In this document: piece after piece, positions 1 to 7,337 of the stretch
Position numbering within the stretch: the stretch's first letter is position 1
How the letters are laid out: each line of letters begins with the position of its first letter
Assembly (NCBI GenBank): GCA_049999805.1
Contig: JBNGIO010006382.1
Coordinates: 508,214-571,170, forward strand
DNA: 62,957 nucleotides
Source of the DNA: Folioceros fuciformis
Lineage: Eukaryota; Anthocerotophyta; Anthocerotopsida; Anthocerotales
Direction of reading: 5' to 3'
Program-made: the position numbers and the translations under genes
The notes under the pieces: model-generated
Databases searched by the model: none
Told to the model about the DNA's origin: nothing
The model's input: the letters and a program-made list of their open reading frames with translations, nothing else

Positions 1-13
1 GCTTCCGCTAACA

Positions 14-25
14 TGGTATCAGAGC
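14..25 (+). promoter_or_regulatory. Primer-binding site of the copia element
   Basis: The sequence tggtatcagagc directly follows the 5' LTR end. It is the usual plant Ty1/copia primer site, complementary to the 3' part of initiator methionine tRNA, where minus-strand synthesis is primed. Confidence 0.9.
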
Positions 26-229
26 AGAGTTAATCTTAGTGATTTTTCTGTCTATAGGATCTTGGGATGGTGTTTGTAATTAGCACGTCTTAAGTTGGAT
101 TTTCCATGTTTCTTATGCATTATTTTATGTAGTCATAAGAGTACAGGATTATGATTTTCCGGATGTTTGGATAATGTCCAATCTTTTGATGGGTAGTCGG
201 ATGTGTAGTGTTTTCTGTCAGGATTTGTG

Positions 230-724
230 ATGGCTCGAGGCAGGCAACGGTATTCATATGAGCCATTGCCACAATTTTTGATGAGACATTTTTCTCATAA
301 AAATTGTATGTCAGAAAGGCCTGAGCCATTTCGTGCACCTAATAGGCCAGCCACATACCTGAGGAATTATTATCCACCAGCATATTCTGGAGAGAATGAG
401 AGAGCTTTTCTGCATTCTCAATTTCAGCGATTTTTCTGTAAGAAGAAATCTAGGAGCAAGGTGGCAATTCCAACACTACAGCATTTGATTACCCGGCTTG
501 ACACTGTTGTATCCTTGTTACTGCGAGTTCTGGAGAATCAACGGGTTGAGGCGCTGCAGCTAGATGAGCTATCGTTGAAGATTGCAGCCCTGAGTGGAGA
601 ACGAGCAAAGACACAGAATACAAGTCATAATTCACCACAGAATTGGATTTGTACGTGTTCCATGCGTTCCTCAGCGGCGCCGGATTCCCCTTCAGCCCGC
701 GTGCCGATGCCCAGGCACATCTAG
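230..724 (+). CDS. Leader ORF of the copia element, unknown product (164 aa)
   Basis: An ATG-initiated frame runs for 164 codons upstream of gag. I do not recognise the product. The N-terminal two thirds are basic and aromatic (many R, K, F and Y). Around residues 85-125 a stretch rich in L, V and E could form a helix or coiled coil. No zinc knuckle, protease or membrane segment is visible. A second, GC-richer frame overlaps its end and runs to a stop at 832-834 (from about 643), so the original frame may have been longer and shifted. Plant copia leaders are normally short and non-coding. This could be an accessory ORF, captured host sequence or a chance frame; nothing here shows that it is translated. 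Confidence 0.35.
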   Translation: MARGRQRYSYEPLPQFLMRHFSHKNCMSERPEPFRAPNRPATYLRNYYPPAYSGENERAFLHSQFQRFFCKKKSRSKVAIPTLQHLITRLDTVVSLLLRVLENQRVEALQLDELSLKIAALSGERAKTQNTSHNSPQNWICTCSMRSSAAPDSPSARVPMPRHI

Positions 725-810
725 CAGCAGCCCGTGCGATTGAAGGTCCAGATCTGGAGCGTCGCGCGCGTGAGGTTGCTGCTTCAGTTGCTGGCCTCGA
801 CGGACTGCTG

Positions 811-889
811 AAACGAAACGAAACGTTAAGTTAGGTTTCCGGTGGCGGGCAAACTAACTTGAGTTTTGTCGTTTCGTTTTGTTTCGTTT
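811..889 (+). repeat. Long stem-loop in the retroelement leader
   Basis: Bases 811-825 (three aaacg-type repeats) pair with 875-889 over 15 bp with one G-U pair. A second stem pairs 828-838 with 851-860, leaving a GC-rich loop at about 839-850. The hairpin lies about 100 bases upstream of the gag ATG at 991. Position and strength suggest a packaging, dimerisation or translation-control element in the genomic RNA; that role is inferred. Confidence 0.6.
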
Positions 890-990
890 TTATGGTGACT
901 GTTCTGTGTCTTACCTCTCGTTTAGTCAGCCATGGAACAGAATTCACAGCATAGACTCACCAGGCTGGTTGTGTCTGTGCTACTTGGTGA

Positions 991-2548
991 ATGGATGAGG
1001 ACCTTGATCTTGATACCTTGGCTGAATCATTAGCTCGTTTAGCGTTGACTTCAGTAGCTGTAGGATCAACTGTGTCCGCCCCTTCACCTGGTTTGCGTCC
1101 AGCTCTTCCTTTGCAGTCACAGATGGCTGTTCCCACAAGCTCTGCATCTGGTGCTACGGCTAGTTCATCTGCTCCTTCACCATCTACAGCCTTTATACAG
1201 TCAGGTTATGGTGGAGATTTTAAAGAAAAAGACAGGTTTGATGGCAAACCTGGACGCTTCGAAGGATGGAAAGCTAGGATGAGAGCTTACCTGGATGCGA
1301 GAGATGTCTGGGAGTATGTTGACGGGTCACTCCCAGATCCATCAGCAACAATTCCTAAGGGTACACCAGAAGAGATAGCAAAGTGGAACAAAGGAAATAA
1401 AGTTGCCTTTGCTATGCTACTATCAGGGCTGGATGAAACGACTGTAACTGAAGTTGAGTTTCTTGGCTCTGCTGCTGCTGTTTGGAGTCAGCTCAAGGAC
1501 ACCTATCAAGTGCAGAACATTCTGACATTAGTTGCTGCAAGGAATGAATTTTTTTGGTTTGAGGTTGAAAGAAGGAGATTCAGTTGGAACACATGTCACT
1601 CGTCTGCGTTACCTGCGTGCTCAGCTAGCAGCGTTGGGTTGCAAGATGACCGAGTTGGACGTGACTGCTCAGCTGCTTTCTAGCTTGCCTTCATCCTACC
1701 AGAATTTTGTGTCCAGTCAGAACTCCATTTTGCGAGATGCATATAAGGAAGTTGCTTCTGGTCTTCCTTCCACCTTAAGCTTGAATGAAGTGGTTGGTGC
1801 CCTGCTACAGGAGGAACAGAGCCGTCAGAGGTCTGGTTCCTCTCGCCTGCGAGGAGACAAGGTTTTGGTTGCTAAAGTGAAAGGGCCTTGGAAAGGAAAG
1901 ACTAAAGGAAAACAGCAGCAGATGTTCTCACCTGGACAGTCTGCTGGCTCCTTTTTGTCTACTCCAGTGAAGCGCCAGGGAAACTGTAACTGGTGTGGTG
2001 TAGCTGGACATTGGGAAAGAGACTGTAAGAAAAAGAAAGCAGGGAGTCCGAAGCGCGAGAGTAAACCTGAAGCACATGTTGCAACAAAGGACTCCAGGAA
2101 TCCTTCTTCTTCTTCAACTCTTCCCAGAAGTAGCAGTACTGCGTTGACAGTTTTTCTCACTTCTTCCTGCCATGGTCCATCATGTTGGTTTGTCGATTCT
2201 GGAGCAACAGCACATGTCTGCAATGATAGGGATCAATTTGCAGCTTTTCGCACACGGTCTTACCCACAATCTGTTTTTGTTGGTGACTCTCGTGCTATAC
2301 AAGTCAAGGGAGCTGGCATAGTACACTTGTCCTTGCCTGATGGTTCGTCCTTGACTTTAGAGAATGTCCTTTATGTACCTGACATGAGTAAAAATCTATT
2401 ATCAGTCCGAGCAATTGCACAAGGTTCTACTTACGGTTTTAGGTTTGAGGACAAGTGTTGTTACCTTTACATGTTGTCTGAGCCTGAAACCTACATAGCC
2501 AAAGCTACACTGTGTGAGGACTTGTATCAGTTAGAACACAGTGTCTAA
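991..2548 (+). pseudogene. Copia Gag and protease, broken by a frameshift
   Basis: Gag starts at ATG 991. It carries a Ser/Ala/Thr-rich N-terminus and then the retrotransposon Gag core (F-D-G near residue 85, E-G-W shortly after). The frame changes by one base in a run of T at about 1549-1555: frame 1 stays open to 1683 without homology, while frame 2 continues the Gag core to 2548. Frame 2 holds a CCHC zinc knuckle (C-N-W-C, G-H-W, D-C; about 1984-2027) and the aspartic protease motif D-S-G-A at about 2195-2206. The extra T could be decay or an assembly error; the protein-level similarity resumes at once. The C-terminal end leads into the integrase region through a second frame change. Confidence 0.85.
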
Positions 2549-5500
2549 AGACAAAGCTAGAGTTCTTGTTTCTTCTGTCAGTGCTCAAGCTTACCTCTGG
2601 CATGCTCGCCTAGGTCATGTGAATCGCTCTAAGCTGGATTTGATGTCCAGGTCTGATTGTTATCGGGAACGTCTTCCTTCTTGTTTCAAGCACTTGCCTG
2701 TGTGCAGCGCATGTGCCTTATCCAAACAGAAGGAGCTCCCTTTTCCTAAGTCTGCCACAAGAGCAAAGGGAATCTTGGATTTAATTCATGCAGACATTTC
2801 AGGAAGAATGCCTGTCAAATCAATTGGAGGCGCTGAGTATTATCTTACCTTGACTGATGATTATTCACGTTATACCTGGACATTCCCCATGGCTGTGAAG
2901 AGTGAGGTGTGTGACATCCTTTTAGCTTGGATTCCTATGGTTCATCTGCAGACAGGACAACAGGTTAAATGTTTCCGTACCGACAATGGGGGAGAGTTCA
3001 CAGGAGGAAATGTGGATGCCTTGTTTCGTCAGTACGGAATCACTAGGCAACTTGCTATTCCATATACCCAGCAACAGAATGGTGTGTCCGAAAGGAGGAA
3101 TCAAATTCTTATGGGTATGACACGGAGTGAGCTGTCTTGGTCTGGATTGCCTAAATCCTATTGGGCTGAAGCTATTGTCTATGCTACATATACTCTGAAT
3201 AGGGTTCTTACCTCTGCTGTCGTTGGTCGGACTCCATATGAGGCCTTCTGGGGTCGAAAACCTAGTATTCTCCATCTGCGAGTGTTTGGTTCACTTGCTT
3301 ATGCTTATATTCCTGCACCCAAGCGAAACAAGTTGGATGATAGGTCTCAGCCACTTGTGTTTGTTGGTTATTCAGAGGAATCTAAGGCTTACAAGTTGCT
3401 GGACCCTGCAACTAAGAAGATTGTTCTAGCTCGAAGTGCTACTTTCAAGGAACTTTTATTACCTCGTGTAGTGTCCTCTGTAGAGCAACTTGATGCAGGG
3501 AGTTCTGGTGAATCTGCAAGTCCAAGTCTGGAGCATGAGTCAACAGATGCTTTAGTTCCAGCTGTTTTTCCTATGTCAGATGGTGAACCAAGTGTTGTGG
3601 ATGATGCTTCAGACGTACATGGTTCCTCTACTTCAGCTGTGAATCAGAACTGTGAGCAAGACAGTGAGCAGATTTTAGTACCTGATGTACAAGGGGCTGA
3701 TGTTGTGGAGCCTCTTGACATTCCTCATGATGATGGTTCAGATTCCTTGTCAGTTGCCAGCAATGCAGAGTCTGTTGCTGATGATTCAGATACTTTGCCT
3801 CATGACACTACAGCTGCAGAGGGAGTACAACCATCTATCATTCATGAGTTAGTACCAGCTGAAGATCCTCCTCCTAGGTATCCAACAAGAGAAAGGAGAG
3901 GACGAGCTGACTGGATGGAGTCACCATACCAAGCTGTTGATTTCCGGAGGTCTTATGCCCATGTTGTTGATGTTCATGTGCCTGAGGTGAGGCCAGATCC
4001 ACAAAGCTATTCGGAAGCCTTGAATGGACCGGATGGTCATCATTGGCGTATCTCCATCGATGATGAATATAATTCTTTGATTAAGAATCACACATGGGAG
4101 CTTGCTGATCTCCCGCCTGGCCGTAAGCCTATCTCCTGCAAATGGGTGTTTAAAACCAAGTTGAAGTCAGATGGTACTATAGCACGCTATAAGTCACGCT
4201 TAGTAGCAAGAGGTTTTTCACAGATACCTGGTATCGACTATGGTGACACTTTTTCACCAGTAGTGAAGCCACCCTCTATACGTATTCTTCTTGCTATGGC
4301 TGCCGAATTTGACCTTGAATTGCATCAGATGGATGTGTGTACAGCCTTTCTGCATGGTGAGCTTGAAGAGGTACTGTACATGCTCCAGCCTGAAGGGTTT
4401 GTGGACAAGAAGTTTCCAAAGAAGGTGTGTAAGTTGTTGAAAACTATCTACGGTCTTAAGCAAAGTCCTCGAGCGTGGTATAAACGAATTACAGCTTTTC
4501 TAAGGAAACATGGCTTTATTCAGTCTCCAGCAGACTCTAATGTATTTTACCTTGCTGTTGGGTCTTCCTTTGTCATACTTGCCCTTTATGTCGATGATGC
4601 CATCCTCCTCAGTGACCAGATGGTACACATGGATAGGGTTAAAGCCTTGTTGCGTACTGAATTCGAGATGACAGACCAAGGCCCTCTTCAATACTGCTTG
4701 GGTGTACAGATTCTGCGGGACAGGAGTACACATTCCATTGTACTTCATCAGACAAAGTATATTAAGGAAATATTGAAACGCTTTCATATGGATTTAGCCA
4801 AGCCTTTATCTACACCTTCTGCAGTGGGGGTAAAACTTACTGTAGAGCAGTCCCCTCAAGATGCAGATGAGGTGGAGTATATGTCTACAGTTCCGTATGC
4901 AGAAGCTGTAGGCAGTCTTATTTTTCTGGCGAACTGGACCCGGCCTGATATCAGCTATGCTGTGAGTTCCGTTTCTCAGTTCCTGAAAAACCCAGGGAGA
5001 GCACATTGGTCAGCTGTTAAGCGTATATACAGATTTCTAAAAGGCACTCTTAATTATGGTTTACACTATATTTCAAGTGGAAATAGAGATCTTACACTTA
5101 CAGCTTTCACAGATGCTGATTGGGCATCAGACGCTGACTCTCGTCGTAGCTTATCAGCTTATGTTTTCACCTTGGCTTCTGGTGCTGTGAACTGGTCTTG
5201 TAAGAAGCAGTCTTCCTTAGCCCTGTCATCAACAGAAGCCGAGTATAAGTCTCTCACGGATGCATGCAAGGAACTTGAGTGGGAAAGGCGTTTCCTTGAG
5301 GCAATTCGCTTACCACAGACTGATCCGACTTTGCTCTTCTGTGACAATATGTCAGCAATTGCCCTAGTCTCCAATCCCAGGTTTCATGCTCGTACAAAAC
5401 ATATAGAGCTTTACTATCATTATATCCGGGATGTGGCAGATAGAGGCATAGCCCGCGTACAGTACATCAACACAGACTCTAATACAGCTGATATATTAAC

Positions 5501-5585
5501 TAAGGGCTTGCCTCAGTTCAAACATTATCAGCATACGGCAGCTATGGGACTGAAAGAGTTCTCCCTACCTCTGCCTAAAGCCTAA
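2541..5585 (+). CDS. Copia integrase, reverse transcriptase and RNase H polyprotein
   Basis: An open frame of about 1014 codons. In order: a GAG-pre-integrase segment with H-A-R-L-G-H near residue 22; an integrase core with the catalytic D, D and E visible in H-A-D, R-T-D-N-G-G-E and Q-N-G-V-S-E-R-R; a Ser/Asp-rich linker; a reverse transcriptase with K-W-V-F-K, the Q-M-D-V triad Asp and Y-V-D-D; and an RNase H with F-T-D-A-D-W and S-S-T-E-A-E. The first codon used here is GTG. In the intact element this frame would be fused to Gag-protease, and a one-base change at about 2540-2548 separates them. Apart from that, all catalytic motifs are present, so the break is young or artefactual. Confidence 0.93.
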   Translation: MSKDKARVLVSSVSAQAYLWHARLGHVNRSKLDLMSRSDCYRERLPSCFKHLPVCSACALSKQKELPFPKSATRAKGILDLIHADISGRMPVKSIGGAEYYLTLTDDYSRYTWTFPMAVKSEVCDILLAWIPMVHLQTGQQVKCFRTDNGGEFTGGNVDALFRQYGITRQLAIPYTQQQNGVSERRNQILMGMTRSELSWSGLPKSYWAEAIVYATYTLNRVLTSAVVGRTPYEAFWGRKPSILHLRVFGSLAYAYIPAPKRNKLDDRSQPLVFVGYSEESKAYKLLDPATKKIVLARSATFKELLLPRVVSSVEQLDAGSSGESASPSLEHESTDALVPAVFPMSDGEPSVVDDASDVHGSSTSAVNQNCEQDSEQILVPDVQGADVVEPLDIPHDDGSDSLSVASNAESVADDSDTLPHDTTAAEGVQPSIIHELVPAEDPPPRYPTRERRGRADWMESPYQAVDFRRSYAHVVDVHVPEVRPDPQSYSEALNGPDGHHWRISIDDEYNSLIKNHTWELADLPPGRKPISCKWVFKTKLKSDGTIARYKSRLVARGFSQIPGIDYGDTFSPVVKPPSIRILLAMAAEFDLELHQMDVCTAFLHGELEEVLYMLQPEGFVDKKFPKKVCKLLKTIYGLKQSPRAWYKRITAFLRKHGFIQSPADSNVFYLAVGSSFVILALYVDDAILLSDQMVHMDRVKALLRTEFEMTDQGPLQYCLGVQILRDRSTHSIVLHQTKYIKEILKRFHMDLAKPLSTPSAVGVKLTVEQSPQDADEVEYMSTVPYAEAVGSLIFLANWTRPDISYAVSSVSQFLKNPGRAHWSAVKRIYRFLKGTLNYGLHYISSGNRDLTLTAFTDADWASDADSRRSLSAYVFTLASGAVNWSCKKQSSLALSSTEAEYKSLTDACKELEWERRFLEAIRLPQTDPTLLFCDNMSAIALVSNPRFHARTKHIELYYHYIRDVADRGIARVQYINTDSNTADILTKGLPQFKHYQHTAAMGLKEFSLPLPKA

Positions 5586-5608
5586 AGTACAAAAAAAAAA
5601 GTGGCTAC

Positions 5609-5716
5609 AGCCTGTCAGTCATGAGCAAACAAGTCTGTTTCTTACAGTTTCAGATAGCTGGGAAGGCTGCTTTCTGTCTGGAGGAAACTCTCCACCTACA
5701 CATGAGCTGACAGGCT
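5609..5716 (+). repeat. Inverted repeat just downstream of pol
   Basis: agcctgtcag at 5609-5618 is the reverse complement of ctgacaggct at 5707-5716, with about 88 bases between the arms. It follows a run of A (5591-5600) right after the pol stop. It may be a 3' RNA structure or the edge of the inserted antisense segment. Confidence 0.5.
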
Positions 5717-5755
5717 TTCAGAATACACACAGTGGATGAAGCTGTAAAGCGCAAA

Positions 5756-6201
5756 TCAAGTCGTGGGTGTGTTCTGCAGTTTACCGTATCCCATTTGCTC
5801 CAGCCTTCCAACGATTGTCGTGAGTTCTTCTATGGTCGGAGGGATCTCGAAGCCGCAGTTGTCAGGAGTCTTTGCAAGCAGGTCCCTCAGCTCCAGGACC
5901 CTGTCGCGCGCCACGTCCATTGCCTCTCTGGCTTCTTCACACTTTAGGGCAGTCTTCTGAAGATGGCGCAGAAGCTCGAGGTCGGCTCTTCGGAGGATGC
6001 TTGCTGCCTTTGCCATGTCTGCCGCGACTGCTGCTGGGTTGGAGAGCTACGCCAGAGCCCTTGTGGAACGTCGACGCGAGTTGTCTGTCTTCAAGCTTCC
6101 ACCAGTCTCTGTCGAGATGCACCCGTCGCGATCAGAAACAGAGTTGCTGAGAGGCCCATGACGATCGCGCTTAAGAGCTCCAGAATTGCAGCGGGCTCCA
6201 T
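5756..6201 (-). pseudogene. Antisense host-like ORF captured between pol and the 3' LTR
   Basis: On the minus strand an ATG at 6201 opens a frame with a predicted membrane segment of about 20 residues (A-I-L-E-L-L, then G-L-S-A-T-L-F-L-I). It stops at 6091. The next coding-like stretch starts at 6016 in another frame and runs 86 codons to 5756; it is Leu/Glu/Arg-rich with heptad-like spacing. Between them the third frame is open apart from one TAG (about 6046-6048), so a single indel plus one stop would explain the break. I do not recognise the protein. The absence of introns and the antisense position fit retro-captured host sequence, or the antisense ORFs known from some plant LTR elements. 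Confidence 0.5.
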
Positions 6202-6390
6202 GCTCTGTGCTTGCGAATGTGAACCGGCGTCACGAGGTCTCAGGAAGATGCAGTGAGCGTAATGGTGGCACGAGTGGTAACGGCGAAGTAACGTGGCTTT
6301 AAATGGTGCCCGTTTACGTTCCGTTGAAGAAGCGATACACTCGGTGTAACTCAGAGCTGGTTTGAGTTGCATGTGGTTATCCCTGGTAGG

Positions 6391-6401
6391 TTAAGAGGGA
6401 G
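6391..6401 (+). promoter_or_regulatory. Polypurine tract
   Basis: ttaagagggag immediately precedes the 3' LTR; the purine run aagagggag is the expected plus-strand primer. Confidence 0.8.
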
Positions 6402-6572
6402 TGTTACGGGTTAGGTTAACCCTGATTAAAGTAACCTACCTAGGGTTAATATTATTTAGTTAAATTAGGTTATGAACCTTTTTGTATTTAAGTGACCTTT
6501 GAGTTGTTTTTTAATTAATGCAATATTCCTTTTTGCTTTAGTCTGGGTTTGGCTTCCATGCTTCCGCTAACA
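6402..6572 (+). repeat. 3' LTR of the copia element (171 bp)
   Basis: It begins TGTTACGGG and ends GCTAACA, giving a TGTTA/TAACA terminal inverted repeat. Its last 13 bases match window positions 1-13. A tatttaag box at about 6485-6492 could be the LTR promoter. At 171 bp it is short for a copia LTR. Confidence 0.9.
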
Positions 6573-7337
6573 GGGTCAGGGCATGGAACATGTACAACAA
6601 CGTAGGAGTAGAGAAAGGAGGACTAAAATTTTAACACCTTGTTCCGAGAAGAAGATGAGAGACCATGGCCCCATATTTTGATGCCAAATAAAGGACAAGG
6701 GATAATTAATATATCAAATAATCATTTTCGAAGGTTGATATTCATAATATTTATATGATATACAGCATGATATAAAGTAGTTGCAAAACCTATCCCCTTG
6801 ACAAGAGGGTAGGAGGCAAAAGAGGTCCAATTAAAGTTTGGGTCAAATAATGTGATCCAAGATAAATGTATATGCGGACTTATTCCATGACCTAAACCCT
6901 AAACCCTAAGCCCTATTAAGCATCATAATTAAATGTGCAATCTGAATCTTAAATGGGAACCTTTTGAGTTGAAATGCATGATCTTAGTTTTGTTAAAGGT
7001 AACATAAAAGCTTTGCAAAAAGTAGAGAGACATTGATGTTGTTGTATTGAAGAAGGTAAAAGAAGCACATCTTTAGCATATAGAAGCATAGGAATGCTCT
7101 TGAGCAACAAACGAACTCCCCCCACCGGAAGCTTGTCACATCAATCCCGCAGTGGAGCTGTGGACCCGGAGCTGGGCTTTACACCTCTTAGGATCGAAAG
7201 CTGGTTGTTGTATTCCGAACCGCACGCCAATTCGTGCGTATAACTTCCGCACGCCGGAAAGATGAAGGGACAAGAGACGGACTGTTGGGGGGCCTGATAG
7301 GCAGGGTGTTCTGCGCCTGCGCCTGGTGGTGCTAGCG
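6573..7337. other. AT-rich spacer with a short telomere-like tract
   Basis: No gene is visible. Bases 6891-6914 hold about three units of the plant telomere heptamer (cctaaaccctaaaccctaag). This could be an interstitial telomeric fragment or a telobox cluster of the PPR promoter. The last 200 bases become GC-richer towards the PPR start. Confidence 0.6.

Larger units (their letters stand above)
1..6572 (+). mobile_element. Ty1/copia LTR retrotransposon, 5' LTR cut by the window edge
   Basis: The element starts with the last 13 bases of a 5' LTR (gcttccgctaaca), repeated exactly at the end of the 3' LTR (6560-6572). A primer-binding site follows directly. Gag, protease, integrase, reverse transcriptase and RNase H occur in that order, and integrase before RT is diagnostic of Ty1/copia. 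The 3' LTR is 171 bp. The body is unusually rich in non-gag-pol sequence: a roughly 975-base leader with a 164-codon ORF and a strong hairpin, and about 800 bases between pol and the 3' LTR holding an antisense ORF. Two single-frame breaks in gag-pol suggest a recently inactivated copy, or assembly indels, because the rest of the frame is intact. The target-site duplication cannot be tested because the 5' flank lies outside the window. Confidence 0.95.

Noticed and set aside
3223-5374. Several 60 to 117-codon frames on the minus strand and other plus frames over the pol gene
   Set aside because: They are shadows of the long pol frame and have no motifs.
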